Assembly (NCBI GenBank): GCA_021825955.1 | Contig: JAKAEH010000004.1 | Coordinates: 1 to 12,905, forward strand | Direction: 5' to 3' | From: a bacterium | GTDB taxonomy: Bacteria; Patescibacteria; Microgenomatia; Levybacterales; UBA12049 | Length of the DNA stretch: 12,905 nucleotides | Shown: positions 1-7,435 of the stretch, one piece after another | Position numbering within the stretch: position 1 is the stretch's first letter | How the letters are laid out: every line of letters begins with the position of its first letter | The notes under the pieces: generated by a model | The model's database searches: none | The model's input: the letters and a program-made list of their open reading frames with translations, nothing else | What the model was told of the DNA's origin: nothing | Translations under genes and position numbers: made by a program

Positions 1-986
1 TTTCTGGATTAATTCTTGGAGCGATGTTTGCTTCAAAAATGTGGACGATAATTATTATTCCAGTATCAATTGTTTATTTGATTATTTTGTTGAATAAAAT
101 TGACTTTATTAAGAAACTTAAATATATCACAGTTTTTATTACTTCTGCTTTTATAATTCCTTCCGTTTGGCTTATCAGAGCTTATTTATTAACCGGCGAT
201 CCACTCTTCCCTGCTTTTATTCGTATTCCTACCTTAGAAACAGGAACTTTTCAATATGGTTTGTCGCACTATTTAGGATTAAATACCCCAATCCTAAACC
301 CTTTGAATTTTCTAAATGTATTCAGTCCGATTTTTTTCTTGGGTTGTATATTTTTTATATATAAATTAAAAGATAACATCTCTGCTTTAGTTAGTCTAAA
401 AATCTTTAAGTTGCTCCTGATCCTTTTGCTAACATACCTCTCTGTTCAATATCCATATGGTAGCTATCTGCTTGGCCTTTATATATTTTTAATTTTCTTT
501 TCTTCTTTAAGTTTAAGTAAAATTATAGATGATCTTAAATTAGTTAGATATCTAATAAATATTATTTTGCTAGTTCTTTTTTCTTATTATCTTATTAATT
601 CCATATTAGTCCTTCCTTATACATTTGGCATAACAGATAAAAATAAATATCTTACCCGTATCCTATCCAGGGATTGGTCGAGTTACTATAACTTTGATAA
701 AAAATTCGACAAATATATCTCTAAAAACGATTATGTTGCCACGTATGGGATATTCGGTTATTATTATGCTGATTTTAAATATCTTGATATCAATTTTGTT
801 TTTGATTCAAAACATAAATCATTTGAAATATTAAAAAGAAAAGGATTTACAAAACTTTTTATTAAAGGTGGAGATATAAATTATTTTTGCAAGCAAATTA
901 ATCTGAAAGATTGCAGTAACAGTCATTACACATTAATATCCAGTTATCGTCCTTTTCCTGGATACTATTTATATAATCTAAAATAA
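1..986 (+). CDS. Polytopic membrane glycosyltransferase, GT39/GT-C-like, 5'-truncated by the window edge
   Basis: The frame is open from the first base (the codons before the ATG at 24 read SGLILGA), so the N-terminus lies outside the window and 24 is probably an internal Met. The visible part has about five or six hydrophobic segments, then a soluble C-terminal domain of roughly 100 residues rich in Tyr and Lys. The segment WLIRAYLLTGDPLFPAF matches the loop near 'W..R....GNP.YP' seen in GT39/PMT-like bacterial glycosyltransferases that use polyprenyl-phosphate sugars at the outer membrane face. The catalytic Asp loop expected near the N-terminus cannot be checked. The next gene starts 2 nt after its stop, so the two are probably co-transcribed. 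The family call rests on topology and this one motif; substrate unknown. Confidence 0.65.
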   Translation, partial: SGLILGAMFASKMWTIIIIPVSIVYLIILLNKIDFIKKLKYITVFITSAFIIPSVWLIRAYLLTGDPLFPAFIRIPTLETGTFQYGLSHYLGLNTPILNPLNFLNVFSPIFFLGCIFFIYKLKDNISALVSLKIFKLLLILLLTYLSVQYPYGSYLLGLYIFLIFFSSLSLSKIIDDLKLVRYLINIILLVLFSYYLINSILVLPYTFGITDKNKYLTRILSRDWSSYYNFDKKFDKYISKNDYVATYGIFGYYYADFKYLDINFVFDSKHKSFEILKRKGFTKLFIKGGDINYFCKQINLKDCSNSHYTLISSYRPFPGYYLYNLK

Positions 987-988
987 TT

Positions 989-2731
989 ATGAATCCGACA
1001 TACAGTATGGTGTTTATTAATTTAATTTGCTCGGCATTAGTATTTTTTGGAGCAATATTTTATAAGTTTATTTATCCTAAGAAAAATATTAACCTTTTTG
1101 TTTTACTTCTTATTATTTCTTTTCTTCCCATAATTAGTGTTTTTAGAGCAGGTGACTACGAAAGCGGAGACTTTAATATTCATATTTACCGTATGATGTC
1201 TTTTTATAATTCCCTTAAGGAGGGTATTTTAATGCCTTCATGGGCAGGAAATCTTAATGCAACCTATGGAGACCCTCTTTTTCTTTTTAATTATTCTCTT
1301 CCCTACTATATTATTAGTTTTTTACATTTTCTGGGAATAAGTTTTATTACTGCAACAAAATTATATTTAGGTTTAAGCTTATATCTTTCGGCAATTTGTA
1401 TGTATTTCTTTGCAAAAGAAATATTAAAAAGTAAACTTGCAGCGTTTTCCTCCGCAATTTTTTATTTATTTGCCCCTTATCATTTGATAGATGTTCATTT
1501 TAGGGCTACCCTGGGTGAATCAACTATTTTTTTAATAATTCCGTTATTATTTCTTTTTTCGGCTAAATACATAAAGACCAATAAATTGTTTTATTTAGCT
1601 TTAATTTCTCTACTTACATTTGGTTTGTTTTTGGCCCATCCTCTGCTTGCTCTTGTCGTAATCGGACCTTTAATTCTTTATATTACATATCAACAGCTTA
1701 TTAATAAAAACCTTAAGTCGCTTGCAGTACAACTTTGTTTTGTGATTATAGGAATAGTCGCTTCAGGATATACCTTTGCACCATTTATTGTCTATTCGAA
1801 ATATATGTTTCATTATCCATTAAATGGTCCAATCAGTTTCTACCCTTTTAACTTGCTATTTTATTCTCCTTGGAGATTTGGTTTTCTTTTTCAAGGTCCT
1901 AAAGGAGAACTTGCTACCATTATCGGCTACACTCAGCTATTTATAGTTTTTACTTCAATAATACTTTCTTTTAGAAAAAGGTTTTCAAAGAAAATTAATA
2001 ATCAAATTAAGTTCTGGATTATTTTGTTTATAGCTACGCTTTTCATGATGAGTCCGTTATCTAATAGTATTTGGAAACATAGTCAAAGTATTGGGCCGAT
2101 GCTTGTTTCTTATAGCAGGCTATCACTAATCCTTGCATTCTTTACTTCTGTAATCGCAGGATATTTTGTGCTTCATTTTAAAAACAGAAAGAGACTAATT
2201 TATTTTCTTTTAATACTGACTGTCGGATATACAATGTTAAATTGGGGACACAGAAGAGTAATACCCCAAATAAGAGATAACACGCTTAGTAAAAATGTGC
2301 CCTACAGCACACTTAGTGAAGGACCTGTCCAATTTTTAGATACTATTTGGGCCGATCCAAAAAATCCTTGGTTTTCAGAAATTCCTAAAAGCCATTTAGA
2401 AATTATCAAAGGACAAGGAAACGTTAAGGAAGTTTTCAGGGGCTCCATTACGCATAAATATATAATAAATGCTAATACAGATTTAGTCTTAAAAGAGAAC
2501 ACATTGTATTTTCCTGGTTGGACAGCCAGCAGTAATGGAAAAAACATAAATATTAACTTAGACAAAAGAGGAGTTATTAATCTTAAGCTAAATGCAGGCA
2601 ATCATAATCTTACACTAAATTATAAAGACATACAGCCAATTTTATATTTAAAAGATTTAACAATTCTAATTGTTCTTTTATTAATTATATCTGGAGGTTA
2701 TTCTTTATTTAAGGATTTTCCAAAGAATTAA
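989..2731 (+). CDS. Membrane protein with PTPS-related (PF10131-like) N-terminal region and YfhO-like C-terminal domain
   Basis: A 580-residue polytopic protein with about 12 hydrophobic segments. After the first two it carries ESGDFNIHIYRM, then a loop with WAGNLNATYGDPLFLFNY, and later FAPYHLIDVHFRATLGE. This order (acidic D.H..R, YG.P.F.FN, PY...D...R...GE) is typical of the '6-pyruvoyl-tetrahydropterin synthase-related' membrane family, which despite its name resembles GT-C glycosyltransferases. The C-terminal part has a soluble beta-rich region with YFPGWTASSNGK, like YfhO proteins, followed by a last membrane segment. A role in moving lipid-linked sugars outside the membrane is inferred from the fold family. 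There is no clear Shine-Dalgarno before the ATG, and a second Met lies six codons downstream. The 3' end overlaps the glycosyltransferase remnant on the other strand by 27 nt. Confidence 0.7.
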   Translation: MNPTYSMVFINLICSALVFFGAIFYKFIYPKKNINLFVLLLIISFLPIISVFRAGDYESGDFNIHIYRMMSFYNSLKEGILMPSWAGNLNATYGDPLFLFNYSLPYYIISFLHFLGISFITATKLYLGLSLYLSAICMYFFAKEILKSKLAAFSSAIFYLFAPYHLIDVHFRATLGESTIFLIIPLLFLFSAKYIKTNKLFYLALISLLTFGLFLAHPLLALVVIGPLILYITYQQLINKNLKSLAVQLCFVIIGIVASGYTFAPFIVYSKYMFHYPLNGPISFYPFNLLFYSPWRFGFLFQGPKGELATIIGYTQLFIVFTSIILSFRKRFSKKINNQIKFWIILFIATLFMMSPLSNSIWKHSQSIGPMLVSYSRLSLILAFFTSVIAGYFVLHFKNRKRLIYFLLILTVGYTMLNWGHRRVIPQIRDNTLSKNVPYSTLSEGPVQFLDTIWADPKNPWFSEIPKSHLEIIKGQGNVKEVFRGSITHKYIINANTDLVLKENTLYFPGWTASSNGKNININLDKRGVINLKLNAGNHNLTLNYKDIQPILYLKDLTILIVLLLIISGGYSLFKDFPKN

Positions 2732-2803
2732 ATAATTATTTACCATTTTCTCCCACGTCTGAGTATTAAAACATTTATGTTCCTCTATTAATTTTTTTGT
2801 GAA
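2705..2803 (-). pseudogene. Remnant of a GT4-like glycosyltransferase C-terminus
   Basis: Read on the minus strand, this stretch is open from just after an in-frame TGA (2804-2806) to a TAA at 2705-2707, giving 32 codons. It contains TQTWEKMVNNYLILWK, which closely matches the end of the intact GT4 gene upstream (NQTWEEMVSIYLKLWK). The match is visible at DNA level too, with many synonymous changes, so the two are diverged homologues. There is no start codon in a useful place and no catalytic part. Its first ~29 nt overlap the methyltransferase 3' end and its last 27 nt overlap the convergent membrane gene. I read it as the tail of a second glycosyltransferase whose body was lost when the methyltransferase segment came in, or by deletion. 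It is probably not expressed as a protein. Confidence 0.7.
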
Positions 2804-3587
2804 TCATACAAAATTTACCCGCAAACTTAAGCGGCAGTATTAATTCATAATCATTAAGTCGTTTTTTAATGAATTCGTCAACCGCTGTTTTAACCCCTTT
2901 TGAAAAGTAATCATAATCATCTACAACAATATATCCACCTTTAGACATACTTTTATGTAGATACTCTAAGGCAAACTTAGTCGGAATATATAAATCAAAA
3001 TCAATATATGCAAAAGATACCTTTTTGGGAAATTTTTTGTCTTTCATATTCTCTATATAACCAGAAGTTATGTGCGTTCTATTTTTGGGAAACTTAATGT
3101 TTTTTAATTTTGATTTTACATATGTATCAGGATAGCTCATTGTTGACTCGTATTCTCCCATAGATCCCAAGTTAAATATGTCATCTATTAATATATCTTT
3201 TTCTGTTGGCCTTGATAGTCCCTGAAATGAATCAAATAACCATAAATGCTTTGACGTATTCATTATTTCATTTGCGATCAAGGCTGAAGTTGATCCATTT
3301 GCAATACCAAACTCACAAACATCACCTTTAATCTTAAACGTTTTAATTAGATAAAAAATTATATATAAGGCTTCTCCAACACTAGTGCCATACAATTGTG
3401 TCAGTAAATCATTTCTTCTTGAATCATGCTTAATATTTGTAAATAAACTTTCTCTAATTAAATCAACAAGTTGACCAACGGCTTCTCGATGTTTATCTTT
3501 AACATATTTTAATTCATAAATTCTTATAGTTTGGATGCCGAATTTACCAAACAACTTATTTAATAATAATCTTAGTCGGTTTTTCAT
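2775..3587 (-). CDS. TylF/MycF-family SAM-dependent O-methyltransferase
   Basis: Predicted sugar or secondary-metabolite O-methyltransferase of the macrocin (TylF) family, metal-dependent and using S-adenosylmethionine. Counting from the chosen start, the SAM-binding motif VCEFGIANGST is near residues 90-100, the family mark LWLFDSFQGL near 115-124, the acidic metal-binding stretch YIDFDLYIPT near 194-203, and GGYIVVDDY near 217-225. The frame is open up to an ATG at 3650, but that start lies inside the end of the upstream glycosyltransferase, and its extra 21 residues are just that gene's tail read out of frame. The ATG at 3587 gives MKNRLRLLLNKLF, avoids the overlap and leaves 17 nt after the upstream stop, so I prefer it (270 aa). 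Its place next to glycosyltransferases suggests it methylates a surface-glycan sugar; acceptor unknown. Confidence 0.85.
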   Translation of the reverse strand: MKNRLRLLLNKLFGKFGIQTIRIYELKYVKDKHREAVGQLVDLIRESLFTNIKHDSRRNDLLTQLYGTSVGEALYIIFYLIKTFKIKGDVCEFGIANGSTSALIANEIMNTSKHLWLFDSFQGLSRPTEKDILIDDIFNLGSMGEYESTMSYPDTYVKSKLKNIKFPKNRTHITSGYIENMKDKKFPKKVSFAYIDFDLYIPTKFALEYLHKSMSKGGYIVVDDYDYFSKGVKTAVDEFIKKRLNDYELILPLKFAGKFCMIHKKINRGT

Positions 3588-3604
3588 TAATAAATCTCGT
3601 ATTT

Positions 3605-4666
3605 TTACATTTTCCAAAGTTTTAAGTAAATACTTACCATCTCTTCCCATGTTTGATTCTTAACCCAATTATATCCTTTATTTACTTTAAATTCTTTTTC
3701 TTTTTCATTTAAAATATATCTTTCTAATTGATTACTTATTTCATTAGAATTTTTAGATATAGAAATAAATCGCGCGAATGGAGTCATTTGCAGATAATCC
3801 TTCTTAATTTTGTTATTATAAACTGCTAGAACAAATTTTTTACTCATTAAAGACTCGAGTATTCCTAGATATCTTGATACGAACACAAAGGATGCCCTTT
3901 CAAGATCAATACCAATATTTTTCACAAATCCTTTAAATTCCACATTTAACTTATTGTTTTCAACAAACTCCTTTGCCTTACTCATTTGTGACCCATCTCC
4001 AAGAACTACTAATTTTAATTTCTTGTATTTTTTTTGAATTTCATTAAAAGCCTTAAGATACTCCATTATCCCAGTTTCTTCTTCTAGTCTTCCTACAAAG
4101 ATTATCAGATTTTTGTCATAACTTTTTTCTTTGCCTCGATATATGTAATTAACTGCTCCATAAGTTACAATTGTAGGTTTTGTATAATACCATTTTTTAA
4201 AAAAATCGCCAACACAAATATTTCCCCAAGACAGTTTTTCTGCAAGTCTGTGCATAAAAATTGATTTTTTATTTGGCATATTATTTCCTTCATATCCATG
4301 AAAAGTTGTATAAACTGGTTTATTTAAAAAGATGAATCTAAAAGGCAAATACCAAAAGAATATATCATGACAATGAACAATGTTTGCAGAGCTTATAACT
4401 TTAATATGTCTTAAAAGCTCAAGCCAAATCCTAAACTTTTTATACCTTCCTTCAGCTCCCACTTCAATCCTTATGATTTCTATTCCTTCAAATATGGTAT
4501 CTAAAGGAACTAATTGCTGATTTTCCTTATTCGTATTATTTTCATATTCTGTGATAACAATAACTTTAGCTCCTTTTTTGACTAATCTTTTTCCAATTTC
4601 TAAAACATGCTTTTCGACCCCACCTATTAAAGGATAAAATCTTCTTGTAAAAAATAAAATCGTCAT
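3605..4666 (-). CDS. GT4-family (GT-B fold) glycosyltransferase
   Basis: A 353-residue cytoplasmic glycosyltransferase that would pass a sugar from a nucleotide donor to a lipid-linked glycan. The N-terminal half starts with RRFYPLIGGVEKHV, the glycine-rich acceptor-side motif of GT4, followed by VHCHD (about 97-101) and FHGYEG (about 122-127). The C-terminal half has FVGRLEEETG (about 190-199), VLGDG (221-225) and SRYLGILESL (264-273). Two positions are unusual: the Lys that normally follows the GRL motif (GRL...KG) is Thr, and the first Glu of the EX7E motif is missing in a shortened loop, though Glu271 remains. It is followed by the methyltransferase and looks like the first gene of a short operon with its own promoter. 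Donor and acceptor cannot be read from sequence. Confidence 0.88.
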   Translation of the reverse strand: MTILFFTRRFYPLIGGVEKHVLEIGKRLVKKGAKVIVITEYENNTNKENQQLVPLDTIFEGIEIIRIEVGAEGRYKKFRIWLELLRHIKVISSANIVHCHDIFFWYLPFRFIFLNKPVYTTFHGYEGNNMPNKKSIFMHRLAEKLSWGNICVGDFFKKWYYTKPTIVTYGAVNYIYRGKEKSYDKNLIIFVGRLEEETGIMEYLKAFNEIQKKYKKLKLVVLGDGSQMSKAKEFVENNKLNVEFKGFVKNIGIDLERASFVFVSRYLGILESLMSKKFVLAVYNNKIKKDYLQMTPFARFISISKNSNEISNQLERYILNEKEKEFKVNKGYNWVKNQTWEEMVSIYLKLWKM

Positions 4667-4679
4667 ACAACTTGAGGCT

Positions 4680-4688
4680 ATTATAACA
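4680..4688 (-). promoter_or_regulatory. Extended -10 promoter of the GT4 gene
   Basis: The minus strand reads TGTTATAAT, a perfect -10 with the TGn extension, 13 nt before the ATG at 4666. No good -35 is present at the right distance, as is usual for extended -10 promoters. The predicted transcript start is about 4673, giving a leader of only about 7 nt with no Shine-Dalgarno. It sits back to back with the promoter of the kelch gene in an 86-nt divergent gap. Confidence 0.55.
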
Positions 4689-4714
4689 TCTTTTTACTAT
4701 TTAAATAAAAAGTG

Positions 4715-4744
4715 TTGACAAAAAAATAATTTAATACTAATAAT
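4715..4744 (+). promoter_or_regulatory. Sigma-70-type promoter of the kelch/peptidase gene
   Basis: A consensus -35 TTGACA (4715-4720) is followed after 18 nt by AATAAT (4739-4744, 5 of 6 matches to TATAAT). The predicted transcript start is near 4751, only about 2 nt before the TTG start at 4753. The mRNA would therefore be effectively leaderless, and no Shine-Dalgarno is visible. Confidence 0.6.
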
Positions 4745-4752
4745 TAGTTAGA

Positions 4753-6699
4753 TTGAAAAATAGATTTAGTAAAAGAATTATTCTTATTACAATATTTGCA
4801 TTATTTTTCTTTTTTAAATTTTTGACTACGGTATCTGCAAATACCTGTACGAATTTAAATCCTTGTTGGACAGCAAAATCTCCTATGCCGACAGCAAGAC
4901 GAGAGTTCGGGATTGCGTCAGACTCAAAAGGAAACATTTATGTCGCAGGGGGATATGATGGTAACGGTAATCTTCTTAACCAAGTTGAAATGTACAATCC
5001 GAACACAGATACTTGGACAGCAAAATCTCCTATGCCGATAACTAGAAATGAGATAGGTTTCGCCTATAGCAATAAAAATGGAAATTTTTATGCTGTAGGT
5101 GGCTATAATGAGGGGTTCCACAATGATTTGTATGAATTTAACCCAAACACTAATACGTGGACAGCAAAATCTCCTATGCCGATGGACAAAATTGGTTTCG
5201 GTTTTATAGCAGACCCTGATGGAAATTTATATTCGATCGGAGGAATTACTAGTGACGGTTCATGCACCAACCAAGTTGAAATGTACAATCCGAACACAGA
5301 TACGTGGACAGCAAAATCTCCTATGCCCACTGCGCGTTGTTTATTTGGTAGCGCATTAGGACAAGATGGATTAATTTATGCAGTTGGAGGACATACCGGA
5401 TATCCTAACTATACAGAATTGTCTACCGTTGATGCATATAATCCCATAAGTAATACATGGACAACAAAATCTCCTATGTCCACTCAAAGATCCGCCCTAT
5501 CTGTTTCAATTAATTCAAAAGGGACACTCTATGCTATAGGTGGAAACATGGCAGATAATGCAAGCAATCTTCCACCCATGCAAACAAATATTGTTGAAGA
5601 ATATAATACAATAACCGACACATGGATAACAAAAACTCCATTACCATTTTCAGTAATGGAGTTTGGAGCCATATTTGGAAACGATGGCAAAGTTCACGTT
5701 ATTGGGGGATGGACACCCACTAATTCTGCTACTAACCTAAACTATACCGAACAGATAGTAGATAGCATGCAACTTTATATTCCAACACTACTACAAACAT
5801 CAAATCCATGGCAAAATCAAACTTATGACGGTGCAAATTTTTGGAGTCCTTCCACTACAACAATAGGACGTTGGGGATGCGCAATAACTTCCTATACCAT
5901 GATTCTAAATTATTTTGGTATATACAAATTACCAAATGGCAACATTCTTAATCCAGGAACTCTTAATACGTGGCTGAAAAATAATAATGGCTATATTGAC
6001 GGCAAAACCAGCGGATTTGTTAATCCAATTGCTATCTCAGTCTTATCAAAAAGAACAAAGCAAGTAAATAATATTACAAATTTTGACGCATTGGAATATT
6101 CTAGGGTCTCAGAAAGTAATAATACCAACGCACTAATCGATTCCATTAATAATGGTATTCCTGCTATATTAGACGTAGGAGGGCATTTTGTCGTTGCAAA
6201 AGGTATAAATGGAACTACGTTTGATATAAACGACCCTTATTATCCAGACAAAATAACTCTAACTTCTTATCCAAACGGATTCAGCTATTTTGGAAAACTC
6301 ATTCCTTCAAATACAGATATTTCTTATATTTTAATTGCAGGAAATAAAAATTTACATTTTGGTCTTAAAGACTCAATTGGAAATTCTATCGGACAAGATT
6401 ATCTACAGGAAGCATTAATTGACGACGAAACAAACCAATCAAAAGGAAACTCTATGCAAATACTTCTTGCTCCAAAACCATCAAGTGGAACGTATACTCT
6501 TAGTATTACAGGAAATAATGGTGAAAAAAAATTTCAAATATATTTATATGATAAAAATGGTAATTTAAAACTTATGAAAGAAACTATTAATATTAAAGAC
6601 AATAAATCAAAAAATATTAACATATACTTTGATAAAAATAATGTTAAAAATAATAAAATTAATCACGGAAAGAATAAAAACGAATTCGAAGATGAATAA
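4753..6699 (+). CDS. Secreted kelch-propeller protein with C39-like cysteine peptidase domain
   Basis: The 648-residue protein begins with a Sec signal peptide: basic MKNRFSKR, a hydrophobic core, and a likely cut after TVSA near residue 29. Residues ~38-345 form six kelch blades, each with a Gly-Gly pair (residues 66, 116, 163, 212, 263, 318) and a TWTAKSPMP-like segment. The first and last strands seem to close one propeller. Residues ~348-530 resemble the peptidase C39-like fold: Cys376 in GRWGCAITSYTM, His478 in GGHFVVAKG and Asp494 in INDPYY form a likely Cys-His-Asp triad. A beta-rich region and a charged Lys/Asn tail end the protein, without an anchor or LPxTG. The start is a TTG, fixed by an in-frame stop at 4741 and by the signal peptide; the next Met is residue 45. 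It probably cuts or binds something outside the cell; the target is unknown. Confidence 0.82.
   Translation: MKNRFSKRIILITIFALFFFFKFLTTVSANTCTNLNPCWTAKSPMPTARREFGIASDSKGNIYVAGGYDGNGNLLNQVEMYNPNTDTWTAKSPMPITRNEIGFAYSNKNGNFYAVGGYNEGFHNDLYEFNPNTNTWTAKSPMPMDKIGFGFIADPDGNLYSIGGITSDGSCTNQVEMYNPNTDTWTAKSPMPTARCLFGSALGQDGLIYAVGGHTGYPNYTELSTVDAYNPISNTWTTKSPMSTQRSALSVSINSKGTLYAIGGNMADNASNLPPMQTNIVEEYNTITDTWITKTPLPFSVMEFGAIFGNDGKVHVIGGWTPTNSATNLNYTEQIVDSMQLYIPTLLQTSNPWQNQTYDGANFWSPSTTTIGRWGCAITSYTMILNYFGIYKLPNGNILNPGTLNTWLKNNNGYIDGKTSGFVNPIAISVLSKRTKQVNNITNFDALEYSRVSESNNTNALIDSINNGIPAILDVGGHFVVAKGINGTTFDINDPYYPDKITLTSYPNGFSYFGKLIPSNTDISYILIAGNKNLHFGLKDSIGNSIGQDYLQEALIDDETNQSKGNSMQILLAPKPSSGTYTLSITGNNGEKKFQIYLYDKNGNLKLMKETINIKDNKSKNINIYFDKNNVKNNKINHGKNKNEFEDE
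4867..5480 (+). repeat. Homogenised kelch-blade DNA repeats, about 147-nt period
   Basis: A 23-nt unit starting TGGACAGCAAAATCT occurs identically at 4867-4889, 5014-5036, 5158-5180 and 5305-5327, and with two changes at 5458-5480. Spacings are 147, 144, 147 and 153 nt, one kelch blade each. A longer 59-nt block at 4978-5036 recurs at 5269-5327 with one mismatch. The DNA between the units is far more diverged. These are protein-coding repeats, not CRISPR. Confidence 0.85.
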
Positions 6700-6729
6700 A
6701 AGACTGGTTTATTAATATTTTACCAAATG

Positions 6730-6801
6730 TGGACTTGAGAGGATTCGAACCTCTGACATCTTCAATGTGAATGAAGCGCTCTACCGCTGAGCTACAAGTC
6801 C
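6730..6801 (-). tRNA. tRNA-Val(CAC)
   Basis: A complete cloverleaf reads on the minus strand: acceptor GGACTTG pairs with CAAGTCC, D arm GCTC/GAGC with a 7-nt loop, anticodon stem CTTCA/TGAAG with loop TTCACAT, a 5-nt variable loop, and T arm AGAGG-TTCGAAT-CCTCT. The anticodon is CAC, reading GUG valine codons. The discriminator is A. The 3' CCA is not encoded (the next bases are CAT), so it must be added by tRNA nucleotidyltransferase. The gene sits alone between the kelch gene's 3' end and the divergent lepB. Confidence 0.95.
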
Positions 6802-6811
6802 TTATGTGCAT

Positions 6812-6841
6812 ATGTTAGCATAAAATAGCCTTATTTGACAA
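6812..6841 (-). promoter_or_regulatory. Promoter of tRNA-Val
   Basis: The minus strand shows TTGTCA (6841-6836), an 18-nt spacer, and TGCTAACAT, an extended -10 whose hexamer TAACAT covers 6817-6812. The predicted start is near 6805, about 4 nt before the mature tRNA 5' end. It overlaps the opposite-strand lepB promoter region. Confidence 0.45.
6821..6826 (+). promoter_or_regulatory. Possible -10 box of lepB
   Basis: TAAAAT matches TATAAT at 5 of 6 positions. It would start transcription near 6833, which suits either the TTG at 6835 (about 2-nt leader) or the ATG at 6874 (about 41-nt leader). No convincing -35 is present, so this is tentative. Confidence 0.35.
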
Positions 6842-6873
6842 AGCTAGGTATCTTTGGGACAATTATCAAGTTA

Positions 6874-7431
6874 ATGGAAATTATACGTAAAATCTACTAT
6901 TTTCTTTTAGATACTGTTCAGACATTCCTAATTGCTGCTGCGGTCTTTTTAGTAATCTATATTTTTCTTTTTAGGCCTTTTGAAGTAAAAGGAGAATCAA
7001 TGTACCCTAATTTTTATGACAAAGAGTATGTAATTACAAACTTAATAGCATTAAGACTGGGACCTCCAAAATTAGGCGATGTTATCGTATTTAAAGCTCC
7101 GCCTGACCCTTCTAAAGATTATATTAAAAGGGTTATTGGCATGCCAGGAGACACAATATATTTAAAAGATGGATATGTTTATATAAACAATAAACGTCTT
7201 GATGAAAGCGCATATTTAAAACCGGATGTTAAAACGTATGCTGGACAATTTTTAGAAGAAGATAAACCGGTCACCGTTCCTGAGGGTTATTATTTTGTTA
7301 TGGGAGACAATAGGCTATTTAGCTCTGATTCCAGAGAATGGGGCTTTGTTAAACAACAGGATATTATTGGAGAAAGTATGTTTGTCTATTGGCCTTTAAA
7401 CAGAATGAGGTTTATTAAAAATCCGTATTAA
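6874..7431 (+). CDS. lepB: Signal peptidase I
   Basis: Type I signal peptidase (S26 family), a membrane serine protease that removes signal peptides from exported proteins on the outer side of the membrane. A single hydrophobic segment (LIAAAVFLVIYIFLF) is followed by the nucleophile box GESMYPNF, where Ser16 of SMYPNF's motif is the catalytic serine and lies at 6997-6999. The general-base lysine is in KRVIGMPGD, and the conserved GDNR and SSDSREWG boxes come after. From the ATG at 6874 the protein has 185 residues, close to the compact bacterial family size, and about 10 residues before FLLDTVQTF as is usual. An in-frame TTG at 6835 would add 13 residues; its attraction is a -10 box 8 nt upstream, so the start is not settled. 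It converges on parB with 4 nt between the stops. The kelch protein is a plausible substrate. Confidence 0.93.
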   Translation: MEIIRKIYYFLLDTVQTFLIAAAVFLVIYIFLFRPFEVKGESMYPNFYDKEYVITNLIALRLGPPKLGDVIVFKAPPDPSKDYIKRVIGMPGDTIYLKDGYVYINNKRLDESAYLKPDVKTYAGQFLEEDKPVTVPEGYYFVMGDNRLFSSDSREWGFVKQQDIIGESMFVYWPLNRMRFIKNPY

Positions 7432-7435
7432 AATT

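Noticed and set aside
3588..3650. N-terminal extension of the methyltransferase from the ATG at 3650
   Set aside because: It overlaps the glycosyltransferase 3' end by 46 nt, and its 21 residues are that conserved tail read in another frame. The ATG at 3587 gives a natural N-terminus.
4867..5480. CRISPR-like array of short direct repeats
   Set aside because: The repeats are in frame inside the kelch gene, spaced one blade (about 49 codons) apart, and the spacers code for conserved propeller strands.
4753..6699. Kelch/peptidase gene as a bacteriocin maturation system
   Set aside because: There is no ABC transporter domain, no double-glycine leader peptide and no small peptide gene nearby, so the C39-like domain alone does not support it.
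6700..6730. Possible terminator between the kelch gene and tRNA-Val
   Set aside because: Only a 4-bp TGGT/ACCA pairing around an AT-rich loop is visible, with no GC-rich stem or clear T-run on either strand.
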